Assembly: GCA_017650795.1 (NCBI GenBank)
Contig: JAGCEE010000258.1
Span: 1-25,504 of the forward strand
From: Clostridia bacterium
GTDB taxonomy: Bacteria; Bacillota; Clostridia; Christensenellales; UBA1242
Length of the DNA: 25,504 bases
Direction of reading: 5' to 3'
The notes beneath the pieces are model-generated. The model saw only the letters and a program-made list of their open reading frames with translations, did not search any database and was not told the DNA's origin. Position numbers and translations under genes: made by a program. Numbering within the stretch: the stretch's first letter is position 1; each line of letters opens with the position of its first letter. Below are positions 19,201-25,362 of this stretch, in pieces.

Positions 19201-22200
19201 TAGACGACAAAACAAGCGTTTGGAGCGAAGCAATTGTAGAATTAACAGGTGATGTAACAGATGGCATTGTTTATGGCAATGATAATTTAAGTGTTCAACT
19301 TTCTACAACTGCAACAAGTCAATCAAATGTTGGCAACTACCAAATAACAGGAACATACGACAACGATAACTACAATGTAACATTTGTTAACGGAAATTAT
19401 GAAATTACCAAAAAGCAAATAGAACTTGGATTAGATGCAACAGCAAAATTTAATGATGGTTCATTTGCATACAATGGTGAAGAAAGAAGAATATATGCAG
19501 ACATTGCAGAGTTCTATGCCGAAATCTTGTCTGTAACCTATGCCGGTGGACAAACTGGTTGCAGTGGAAATGGTGCAATAGATGTTAGATTTAATGATGA
19601 TAACGAAGTTATTGCATACAACATTGTTGCAACATTCACAATAAATGAAAACTATGTTCAAAATTGTGAATTTATTAAAGATGAATATGATAATGATATA
19701 AACACATTATCTGCCGACTTAACTATAACAATAAACGGAATAACAAAAGCGCAGTTTGAAGCACTAATAAACGATTTTGTAGAATTTATTGTTGTAGATG
19801 GGGAAACAAACAATATTTTAACCCCACAAGATAATGCTATGGGCTACTTAAAAACTTATGATGCAGTATTAGAATATGCAAAAGTAGTGGTTAGCACAGA
19901 AAATAATAATGGCACAAATAATAAAATTTCACCAATTATCACATATAAGTTAAATAATGATGAAAGTGTTGAAATTAACACAGCAACAAATTTTGATTAC
20001 ACCAATTACAAGGTTAAAAATGCAAACACTTACGATGTTGTAGTAACATTTAAACCAGGAAAAGGTTATGCATTTGAAGTAGATGTTAATCCAGTTTATA
20101 CAATAACAATGACAATTAACAGACACTCTTTAACAATTGGTGCAAGTGCCGTTGTAGCATACTTAGATGATGCTCCACAAATTACAATAGATAACGGTAC
20201 AAATTCTTGGGTTGCTGGCGAAAGTTACGCAACCTACGGCGTTGAAGATGCACAGCACTTTACAAATTTGGTTTTAACCACGTATGAAAAGGGTGATGTT
20301 GCAGGAACAACATATTATTTGCAATGGAACCAATTAGTAGAAGTTGGAAATGATTATCAAACAGCAGAGGAAGTGCTATCAGAAATTATATACAACTACG
20401 ATATAACATTAACAACAACTAACAATAACATTGTTAACAAAAAGATTATAAATGTTAATGACTACACATTTAATGGTTATTCTTCAATATATGATGGCTT
20501 AGAACATACACTCGTAGTGTTAAAAGATGATGAACCATTGCTAACCAATGACTCAATTGTATCATATTCAATAGAACACAACTTGGCACAAAAGAGTGTA
20601 GTTAAAGATGTTGCAGATAGTGGTAACTACATTGCTTCAATTTCACTAAATGATACAGATAATTACATCTTTAGCGAAAGCGAAGGACAATACTGGACAC
20701 TTAACAACACAAACACAAGTGCTACGGTAACAAAAGAAGTTTCAATTGCTCCTAAAGCACTTATTATAGAAGTTGAATACACAACAAAAACAACTGCATC
20801 GTTAAGCCTTACAGGATTAGTTGAACAAGAAGATGAAAGCGTTTTAACAAACCTAACATATTTGTCAAATCAAACTCCAATTCAAAACACTTTAACAGCA
20901 ACAATAGATGGTCAATTTATAATAACAGCACAAAGCGATAACACCAATTACACATTCTCTGAATATAAAATTGCTGTTTATAAAGTAACATTTGCAAGTG
21001 GAGATTATGATGAGTCGGTTGCTGGCAGTGGATATGTTCCACAAAATATGCCAGAATGCCAATACATATTTAGTGGTTATGATGCAGACACATTTGATGT
21101 TGCAGAGCATACCGGAATGTTTACAGCAGATGTACCTGCAGAAATTCCAACATTAAGACATTACACATTTAATTTCTGGTCAAGTGATGAGCAAAATCAA
21201 TTTAATTTTGCAACAATAATAGAAAACAATATTACAATCTATGCAATTTGGCAAGAAAATGAAACATATACAATTACATATAAATATAGTATTGATAACC
21301 AAACAACTTGGAACAATTTGATTGTGGATACTCTTTATACTGACGATCTATTAGTTTATGGAGATACTTTACAATCACTTGAAGAAAAGAATTGGTTTAT
21401 TGGTGATGTTTGGTATTTTGACCAAAACTTACAAAATAAAGTTTTAAATAATATTTATTTAGACTCTGATACAGTTTTATATGGACACTATCGTTTTGAT
21501 ATTGGTGTTGGAGATGTTAATGCCGATGGAAATGTAAATGCAAACGATATCACATTATATCGTCAGTGGATTGTTGGTGGATATTCTATGATAGTTGTTG
21601 AAGCTGGCGATGAATGGGCTACTGTTACAGGTAATTCATTTAATACAAACAATACTTACTTTGTAAAGAGAGTTGCAGACAGCAATGCTCAAACAAGTAG
21701 TTCGGTTGTTTTAGGCGATAATTCACTTGACATTCGTGACGTTTCAACAATTCGTATGGCTTTGGTTGGTGGTTATGGATTTGACATTGCAACAGGCGTA
21801 GAGACAACTAAGGATTGTTTAGTTATTATTTCTGTTTCAGAAATTGATAACATAAGTAAATTATTGTTAACAATAGCTACCGGCAAAAAAGCAAAAATAT
21901 CAAAAGATATAAACGAAAGTTCGGCAATAGTTGATATTAGTAATTTACAAAAGAATATTGTTATTGATTTAAACGGAAACACAATAACCGTTCCATCATT
22001 TAGCATTGCGCTTGCAAATAACTTTGATGGAAGAATAGAGATATTCAATGGTTCTATTGTCGCAGAAAATGGCATAAATTTATCAGCACCAAGTGGAACA
22101 ATCGTACTTAAAAATGTCACAATGTTTGACAAAAACGGGGAATTCACTCTTTCAGCAGCAAATCATAGTTTGCATTTTGTAGGAAATGTAGAACTATTAA

Positions 22201-23237
22201 AAGATGACGGAAATGGAAATCAAGTTGCTGCTGATGTGACTATTCCTTCAACAACTCACGTAGTTGTTGAAAGTGGTGCAACTTTAACACTTAAAAACAT
22301 TGTAGTTCAACAGGTTCAGGGACATACTTTAAGCATAGAAATGAACAATTCACAAGATGAACTATTAGCAGTTCAAGGTGACTATGTTGTTTCTGGTTCA
22401 AATGCAGATGTTATAAACCCATTTGTTACGGTTTGTACAAGTTTTGAACTTATTGATGCCGCTTTAAATGGATTTGATATTTGTATTGGCAATGATATTG
22501 TTTTAACAAACCAAGTTGTTTTCACAAAGAGTGCAACACTTAATTTTAATAGTAAAACTATTACAAAAAATGGCGGTTATGCAATTGTTGCAACAGGTTC
22601 TGATGTTGTTTTAACAATCACGGGAAATGGAACAATAAATGCTACCGGTCGTGCAGTTTGTGCCGATAATAATTCTAATATTATTATAGAAAACGGAACA
22701 TTTATTTCTGGAAATGTTGCATTGTGTGCAAACGATGGTGCTGTATTAACAATCAATGATGCAAATGTCACAGCACAAGAAGGTTGCGTAATGGCATTTG
22801 ATGGTTCATCATTTGTAGTAAATGGTGGAACATACACTTGCACAGACAACTTTGTATTTGGAACAAATGGTTCAACAGGCAGAGGAAATAACACAATCAC
22901 AATCAATGCTGGAATATTTAATGGACAAATCACAAGTACTGGATATGTAGCTTGTGGTATATACGTAGCAAATAACGACACAGTTGTAGTAAACGGCGGA
23001 ACATTTAACATCACAAATGGTGTTGGAATCTTAGCAAGAAGCGGAAATACAACAGTAAAAGCTGGCGTAGTATTTAATGTTTCTGGCAATGGCGAACTTG
23101 GAAAGGTTGGAGATAGTCAGGTGACAGTACCATCAGGTAAAGAACTTGTTTTAGATTTAAAAGCAAACTATCCAGGTGGTAGTCCAGTTCTTGTAAACAA
23201 CAATGTTGCATACGAGATATACACCGTGGAAGCATAA
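13260..23237 (+). CDS. Giant secreted multi-domain cohesin-like/dockerin protein (3325 aa)
   Basis: Signal peptide at residues 1-39 (ending NSAYAD). Two blocks of Ig-like beta repeats (about 110-500 and 1140-1490), with recurring patterns such as VKTYLDG, flank an InlB-type repeat and a glycine-rich segment at 801-1058. InlB-type repeats follow at about 1494-1664, then a cohesin-like module at about 1666-1830 (NDGVNALLLLPEYDKNIF), MBG/YDG-type domains to about 2580 and InlB-type repeats. A split dockerin has halves starting at 2751 (GDVNADGNVNANDITLYRQW) and 2819 (GDNSLDIRDVSTIRMALVGG). A beta-helix region with one copy of the NGGTF repeat unit ends the protein. From residue 1666 on it repeats the plan of the preceding gene, so the two are paralogues. 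No anchor and no catalytic domain is recognised. The ribosome binding site is AAGGGA, about 10 bases upstream of the ATG. A strong terminator at 23339-23388 ends the operon. Confidence 0.85.
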   Translation: MIKSKKYLLSLIVIFLVVLASVAFVATPFNGAKNSAYADIPASTTGFTPTRNKSEETVYHLFRTQIGELTAGKEIMFVGGEGLANTMVVPVIPPGSATLRVTSSGKAYITESLTCYVDVIERGNGFDWCESGTLNYNATEYSCSYSGVQHYKGAPFNYSSKKYYNTARVGVFQNNVAVTNASVKLYDGESYFSLNNEGNGYYSNNQIFNGEYEIIVNNAHTGQPLVINKFTIGDDGYLDGAVFYSGNTYSENVYFYTMQVKTYLDGSLSNTPGDVYLKSPCTNCALTRTSAGVYDISYIMKESSVRENYSVIVGGRNTGYTLNDFTNSSFNNSASIYFYTLKVNITADTAWTDAKVELRNDYGEVRSVLSYKSTSGTTTLYSNIMQKDEASSPEKMTVFVDYVSTDEPIYAVRTGQIGSEGDQTFVNLTYYNATINLRLDNSAFTLNYPVTVSNGVSSYSLTNSTGTLSLRVRQIMSNNQELPYSVVVSGVTDNLSPLTFTKENKTVTYNYYTVKFYTYNLSGTNYNSAVYRTQYVRQNSTPSLVSDPYVVGMTFDKWSLTTWSINENLDNITEYNFSNAITAKTNIYPHFAKTEVKINESFIKCAVNGTQSSTGVAFRMANVTISGFEKGNNSIKSILLNLTNVESVYFYSTSGKTYKQGQNANLSTVSGGYMANQSAVTVTFNNKVSMATAQDYIRNNIVIKPIVNQDVEVTLTVSDGVLSTSSTTSITQSQWNGTQWTVKAAGTYRSWWIGSGQGVQYVYFTGNCTFNGDNDGWGGIEVYGTCYLYIPTGVTVTCNGVAGSGTRQGGAGIYVASGNTLYVLGNGTLVANGGKAGNGSNGAGGGGGWKSGSTYYSGGGGAGGAGGGGAGAGIGTHGAAGGSGGGGGAGGSVGWSSKGKAQFWGKAGSAGSTGGTPSAAGNIYATSSVTVNAYGGAKGSNGNGGGAGGYQTDSGTGWKYNHCAAGGGGGGGGAAGYAGNSIGAGGAGGGGGGGGGSGACDYHSNTDYNCIGGGKGGKGGYGANGQAGGGGNAHCDHQDVPGGNGGGAGNGGTAGASKSKSSFDISTDSNTKWTVTFTGATSNGTQYYSFNSTVITVPDYVPTGKNLFLGWKVKTYAINTYGGASSRPLTTAETTLYQPGETITTALGTYGNVVLQAVTMPYDGKIAQDKLNVAKRYFASSSPSTPTYYTYSIQTYVDNVKKDVGTMVFTINGKNYKVESSASSAGLYSLTLETNVSTFTAKVDGVNISGTLNKGSNNVYFETMKVRVTGHDNVQSVKLSGSNAPILQKDESASNGLTTVYSSVKQKNLDTNSYPIIVNGKTISTSTAVAKYGTTATVPFSKINVTLNTNMAIETVELVDSNQNSIALRNVNNTWTAVELLDNSTTYSIYANGFDTKVTTKFNASSVSATAKIYEFKLVTRINGVVSSSIAKLTVNGKETTMKTQPSTKKSAPNDIEYWSYVVVSDDAVAIESNGTQVTSVTPNNNLSETYIDYFTVEYDKGSATGDVPVDDNIYLAGDEITVLSYNNLKTSNDNSYLAGWSAGGNNYTEGDTTTITGPLVLTAVLSDVLLKVHYVDYFGELEVKSQLSLTDKLVAYDGNMALESFNDYGRTYTLKGWVLGIDETKKIYESGEVTNFVAGNVLGDSTEEVNVYFTAVYDIAYLNGLHFELEFSEEDDPQKTGLKVLGNVGETFTVNYKVTINDGVNALLLLPEYDKNIFEIVDVTANGTTALGAGTVSSNYNSNALKIAFDNTELYNTTGDILISITYRVTKTVPGKYSDFGLVLDYPTVTTEEVDNVTRSNAWYILNEQGSHSAIHNEVKIFVDNTISVTIQASGTITIAEQTVVYHAEALTVGDIFTLATTFESGETYYEFVGGEFVVNSNVNSSNFADKRYYIANAVNDVLFNYSAIAQQEDCLTPAVFTIKWYSYDSEMDTYTEINAPINVGDYYVGVSASASDFVYKVDEVKQIVHIVKANVTYTIDDKTSVWSEAIVELTGDVTDGIVYGNDNLSVQLSTTATSQSNVGNYQITGTYDNDNYNVTFVNGNYEITKKQIELGLDATAKFNDGSFAYNGEERRIYADIAEFYAEILSVTYAGGQTGCSGNGAIDVRFNDDNEVIAYNIVATFTINENYVQNCEFIKDEYDNDINTLSADLTITINGITKAQFEALINDFVEFIVVDGETNNILTPQDNAMGYLKTYDAVLEYAKVVVSTENNNGTNNKISPIITYKLNNDESVEINTATNFDYTNYKVKNANTYDVVVTFKPGKGYAFEVDVNPVYTITMTINRHSLTIGASAVVAYLDDAPQITIDNGTNSWVAGESYATYGVEDAQHFTNLVLTTYEKGDVAGTTYYLQWNQLVEVGNDYQTAEEVLSEIIYNYDITLTTTNNNIVNKKIINVNDYTFNGYSSIYDGLEHTLVVLKDDEPLLTNDSIVSYSIEHNLAQKSVVKDVADSGNYIASISLNDTDNYIFSESEGQYWTLNNTNTSATVTKEVSIAPKALIIEVEYTTKTTASLSLTGLVEQEDESVLTNLTYLSNQTPIQNTLTATIDGQFIITAQSDNTNYTFSEYKIAVYKVTFASGDYDESVAGSGYVPQNMPECQYIFSGYDADTFDVAEHTGMFTADVPAEIPTLRHYTFNFWSSDEQNQFNFATIIENNITIYAIWQENETYTITYKYSIDNQTTWNNLIVDTLYTDDLLVYGDTLQSLEEKNWFIGDVWYFDQNLQNKVLNNIYLDSDTVLYGHYRFDIGVGDVNADGNVNANDITLYRQWIVGGYSMIVVEAGDEWATVTGNSFNTNNTYFVKRVADSNAQTSSSVVLGDNSLDIRDVSTIRMALVGGYGFDIATGVETTKDCLVIISVSEIDNISKLLLTIATGKKAKISKDINESSAIVDISNLQKNIVIDLNGNTITVPSFSIALANNFDGRIEIFNGSIVAENGINLSAPSGTIVLKNVTMFDKNGEFTLSAANHSLHFVGNVELLKDDGNGNQVAADVTIPSTTHVVVESGATLTLKNIVVQQVQGHTLSIEMNNSQDELLAVQGDYVVSGSNADVINPFVTVCTSFELIDAALNGFDICIGNDIVLTNQVVFTKSATLNFNSKTITKNGGYAIVATGSDVVLTITGNGTINATGRAVCADNNSNIIIENGTFISGNVALCANDGAVLTINDANVTAQEGCVMAFDGSSFVVNGGTYTCTDNFVFGTNGSTGRGNNTITINAGIFNGQITSTGYVACGIYVANNDTVVVNGGTFNITNGVGILARSGNTTVKAGVVFNVSGNGELGKVGDSQVTVPSGKELVLDLKANYPGGSPVLVNNNVAYEIYTVEA
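15661..16434 (+). repeat. Glycine-rich coding tract, locally GC-rich
   Basis: Encodes residues 801-1058 of the 3325-residue protein. It is dominated by GGT and GGC glycine codons with Ala, Ser and Asn, in contrast to the AT-rich DNA around it. It includes histidine/cysteine groups: HC at 962-963, CDYH at 1000-1003 with C1010, and HCDH at 1034-1037. The runs of GGTGGC repeats could slip during replication. Open frames on the opposite strand here are by-products of the repetitive composition. Confidence 0.85.
22782..23105 (+). repeat. Near-identical copy of a block from the preceding giant gene
   Basis: This stretch matches 12790-13113 without gaps at a constant offset of 9992 bases. By eye I count about six base differences over the first 320 bases. 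After about 23105 it stops matching that unit and instead resembles the end of the third unit (12445-12515, GTGACAGTACCATCAGG then GAACTTGTTTT). The copy is therefore a mosaic of two units of the other gene. Confidence 0.85.
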
Positions 23238-23252
23238 AAAACAAACAAACGC

Positions 23253-23295
23253 AATATTTATTTGCTTTAAATTTTAAAGTTTTAAAGTAAATATT
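23253..23295 (+). other. AT-rich imperfect hairpin after the giant gene
   Basis: AATATTTA and CTTTAAA (separated by TTTG) at 23253-23271 can pair with TTTAAAG and TAAATATT at 23281-23295. It lies 16 bases after the stop and ahead of the main terminator. It may protect the mRNA 3' end. Its low sequence complexity limits confidence. Confidence 0.35.
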
Positions 23296-23338
23296 TAAAA
23301 ATGTTGTTCATGTTTGATTATAAATCTTTTATAATAAT

Positions 23339-23388
23339 AAAAAACTCTTCTTGGGTTGTTTAATCCATTATGTTAGAAGAGTTTTTTT
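23339..23388 (+). terminator. Strong terminator of the surface-protein operon
   Basis: A perfect 13-bp stem, AAAAAACTCTTCT (23339-23351) with AGAAGAGTTTTTT (23375-23387), runs into a T-tract. The 23-base loop contains a second small stem, TGGGTT/AATCCA, at 23352-23367. The A-rich left arm would also let it act on transcripts from the opposite direction. Confidence 0.9.
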
Positions 23389-23418
23389 ATGTTAATAAAA
23401 AATAGAATAGTACAAACA

Positions 23419-23451
23419 ACAAAAAACAACTATTGCAAAATTGTTTTTTGT
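23419..23451 (+). promoter_or_regulatory. 11-bp inverted repeat over the promoter
   Basis: ACAAAAAACAA (23419-23429) and TTGTTTTTTGT (23441-23451) are perfect inverted arms 11 bases apart. The right arm lies in the spacer between the -35 and -10 of the next gene and the left arm lies just upstream of the -35, a layout typical of a repressor operator. It could instead be an A/T-rich coincidence. Confidence 0.4.
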
Positions 23452-23461
23452 ATGATATAAT
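23433..23461 (+). promoter_or_regulatory. Sigma-A-type promoter for the hypothetical/GNAT pair
   Basis: TTGCAA (23433-23438), a 17-base spacer and a perfect TATAAT (23456-23461) with a TGA extended -10. Transcription would start near 23468, giving a leader of about 37 bases that carries AAGGAGGG at 23490-23497. Confidence 0.8.
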
Positions 23462-23504
23462 TTAAACTCATTAGAGATAATGAATGATAAAGGAGGGAAG
23501 CAAT

Positions 23505-24170
23505 ATGATGGTAAGTGATGGTTATACTACTAAGTATTTAAAAAGTGAAAAAGTTGACGAAAGGTCTTTAAAAAATGTAAAAATGGTAAAAGATGGAGAT
23601 AGTCGTAATCGAGAAATTGGCGAGGTTGATTTAATAAATGTGTCACAAAAAGAGTTGATTGGTGTATTTGGGTGTATGAATAATATTAAAGAATCATTTA
23701 ATTATTTAACCATATCATTAAATGATGGCAAATGTGAATCAAATAAAGAAATGGGAAAATATTTTAATATGCTTGAAAAAGAATTAAACATGGAATCAAA
23801 AGATTTGTTCGGTTTGCTTAAAAGCTATTTGGTAATGAATAAAAATCAAAAAAAATATAAAGCTTTTACTGAGCTATTAAATGCAACTTGTAAACTTGTT
23901 TATGAAGATTATGATGGATATGTGTATTATGATTATGATGAACACCCACATCCTTTACAAAAAGATGTAGACCATAATTATGTTGGAGATTACTCTTTGA
24001 TTCTTGTTAAGCCAATTCCATTTAAAACTATTGAAGTTTTAAAAAATGGAGTTGAGAGATTACAACAAGAGGTTAAAAGATTACAAGAGAAAGAAAGACA
24101 AAAAACATTAAATAATTTTGACGAAAAACATTCAACTGCCGAACTTGATGAATTAAGCAAAATTTTATAA
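23505..24170 (+). CDS. Hypothetical protein with C-terminal coiled coil
   Basis: A 221-residue protein that I do not recognise. It has no signal peptide or membrane segment, so it is probably cytoplasmic. The N-terminal third is charged. The middle (around KELIGVFGCMNNIKESF and LFGLLKSYLVMNKNQKKYKAF) looks helical. A Tyr/Asp-rich stretch follows (YEDYDGYVYYDYDEHPHP). Near the C-terminus a heptad-like coiled coil (VERLQQEVKRLQEKERQ) precedes a short tail. The ATG at 23505 is chosen because AAGGAGGG ends 7 bases before it; the open frame extends to an ATG at 23484, but that would place the ribosome binding site inside the gene. It shares a promoter and probably a transcript with the GNAT gene 23 bases downstream. 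Confidence 0.8.
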   Translation: MMVSDGYTTKYLKSEKVDERSLKNVKMVKDGDSRNREIGEVDLINVSQKELIGVFGCMNNIKESFNYLTISLNDGKCESNKEMGKYFNMLEKELNMESKDLFGLLKSYLVMNKNQKKYKAFTELLNATCKLVYEDYDGYVYYDYDEHPHPLQKDVDHNYVGDYSLILVKPIPFKTIEVLKNGVERLQQEVKRLQEKERQKTLNNFDEKHSTAELDELSKIL

Positions 24171-24193
24171 TGTTATAAAAGGTAAAAGGTAAA

Positions 24194-24715
24194 ATGAAAG
24201 AAAGAAAAGGGTTGATAATAGAAGGCATAAAAAACTTAAATTCTTCTGATAAACAACAAGTATTAAAAATAAATATAGAAAACAATGTTAAAAATGGTGG
24301 CCAGTTACATTATGCTGGAATTTTGCAACACGATTTTGTCGTTCTAGCAAAAATAGCTAATAAGGTAGTTGGTTATGCATTATTAAAATCATCATTTTTG
24401 GCTGATGATGATTTGTATGTTATGCAGGTTGCTGTTGATAAAAACTTACAGCACTTGGGCATTGGTTCTAAGCTATATGAATATGCTTATAAATATTCAA
24501 AAGGTTTTCCATATTTAACAGCAAATGTTAATGAGGCAAATGGTATATCTCAAGGCTTTCATAAAAAGATGGGATTTAGGCATTGCGGATACAACAATCT
24601 TGGAATGATATATGTAAGACCAATATCAAAAGAAGTTATTAACACCCTAGATGATGCAAAGCCAGAATCATTTGATATTGAACTACCAAACAACTATTTA
24701 GAAAGAGTTATTTAA
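24194..24715 (+). CDS. GNAT-family N-acetyltransferase
   Basis: A 173-residue protein with the GCN5-related acetyltransferase fold, which moves an acetyl group from acetyl-CoA to an amine. The acetyl-CoA pyrophosphate-binding motif A is clear: strand VMQVAVDKNL at about 76-85, then Q86-H-L-G89-I-G91 and a helix SKLYEYAYKY. Motif B-like residues NEANGISQGFHKKMGFRHCG at 113-132 match the usual end of the domain. An earlier strand, FVVLAKIANKVVGYALLK, is the typical beta2-beta3 hairpin. Length is normal for the family. The substrate cannot be told; it could be a small molecule or a protein. A weak ribosome binding site (AAAAGG) lies upstream. It is the last gene of a two-gene unit ended by the terminator at 24762. 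Confidence 0.88.
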   Translation: MKERKGLIIEGIKNLNSSDKQQVLKINIENNVKNGGQLHYAGILQHDFVVLAKIANKVVGYALLKSSFLADDDLYVMQVAVDKNLQHLGIGSKLYEYAYKYSKGFPYLTANVNEANGISQGFHKKMGFRHCGYNNLGMIYVRPISKEVINTLDDAKPESFDIELPNNYLERVI

Positions 24716-24761
24716 TTGTTTTAAATATAGTTCAATTATAAAAATATTGATTTAAAAGAAA

Positions 24762-24794
24762 ACAGCACTTAAAAACTAAGTGCTGTCTTTTTTT
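24762..24794 (+). terminator. Rho-independent terminator after the GNAT gene
   Basis: A perfect 10-bp stem, ACAGCACTTA (24762-24771) with TAAGTGCTGT (24777-24786), a 5-base loop AAAAC, then C and seven T's. It lies 46 bases after the GNAT stop codon. Confidence 0.93.
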
Positions 24795-24836
24795 GTTACA
24801 GAAAACCACAGAGGCTTTACCTTTGAGAAAAATACC

Positions 24837-24887
24837 TCCTATGTTAAAATATCTTCGTAGGCCAAACAAAAGAAGTTTAACATAGGA
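24837..24887. repeat. 12-bp inverted repeat next to the recombinase remnant
   Basis: TCCTATGTTAAA (24837-24848) and TTTAACATAGGA (24876-24887) are perfect inverted arms. The match extends to 17 bp with two mismatches, and CTTC/GAAG inside the arms can add to the stem. The spacer is 27 bases. It adjoins the recombinase fragment and could be a recombination site, a mobile element end or a transcript hairpin. No T-tract follows. The surrounding bases 24795-24889 contain no gene. Confidence 0.5.
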
Positions 24888-24889
24888 AG

Positions 24890-25321
24890 TTTAATCGTTA
24901 TGAACGACAAAAAGAAATAAACTTCGCCATATTCGTTTTCACGATTTAAGGCACTCTTGTGCCAGTATAATGCTTAAAAAATGGTGTGCCAATGAAAAAC
25001 ATACAAGAATGGTTGGGTCACGCTGATTTTGGAACAACGGCGAACATTTACATCCATTTGGACTATTCAGCAAAACAAAGTTCAGCAGACACTATTTCAA
25101 ATGTTTTTGATTTTGTTGAGCAAGAAAGTATCAAATCAAAAATTGATGAAGAACAACTTGTAAAAGAAAAAGAAGAACAAGAGAAAAAGGAATTGCAAGA
25201 GAGAATTGCTTTGCTTGAAGAACAATTAAGAAGAGAGCGAGAAGATGAAGAATACCAAGAATATTTAAGAGAGCGAGAAGAACGCAGAAGGCGACAAAAA
25301 GATAGCGAAATGGAAATTTAA
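24890..25321 (+). pseudogene. Frameshifted C-terminal remnant of a tyrosine recombinase (integrase)
   Basis: The C-terminal catalytic half of a phage/ICE-type tyrosine recombinase is visible across two or three frames. In frame at 24922-24978 the bases read LRHIRFHDLRHSCAS then IMLK, with box II Arg in HDLRH. The frame then shifts at the A-run 24976-24981 (six A's; five would keep the frame), and the protein continues NGVPMKNIQEWLGHADFG and TTANIYIHLD, with the conserved His of LGH and the Tyr nucleophile. The core-binding domain and first catalytic Arg are missing. An earlier frame change near 24916-24921 may join FNRYERQKE to this. The longest intact piece starts at GTG 24986 (111 codons). 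It ends in an unusual Glu/Arg-rich coiled coil instead of the usual short tail. It is probably inactive. Confidence 0.8.
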
Positions 25322-25327
25322 GTATTG

Positions 25328-25356
25328 TTGTAAATGGTAGTACATTATGATATAAT
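25328..25356 (+). promoter_or_regulatory. Promoter immediately ahead of the PIN-like gene
   Basis: TTGTAA (25328-25333), 17-base spacer, TATAAT (25351-25356) with TGA extended -10. The ATG of the next gene begins 7 bases after the -10, right where transcription should start, so the message would have essentially no leader. Confidence 0.65.
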
Positions 25357-25362
25357 GTCTTT

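Noticed and set aside
2377..23237. A classical cellulosome cluster
   Set aside because: No glycoside hydrolase, carbohydrate esterase or cellulose-binding module was recognised, although cohesin and dockerin modules are present. The giant proteins have only non-catalytic modules.
23484..23504. Upstream ATG as the start of the hypothetical gene
   Set aside because: The strong AAGGAGGG lies inside these codons and is correctly spaced for the ATG at 23505.
24970..24990. Programmed frameshift site in the recombinase
   Set aside because: The needed shift is +1 at the A-run, not the usual -1 slip at A6G motifs. A stop and missing N-terminal part upstream point to decay instead; a sequencing error in the run is also possible.
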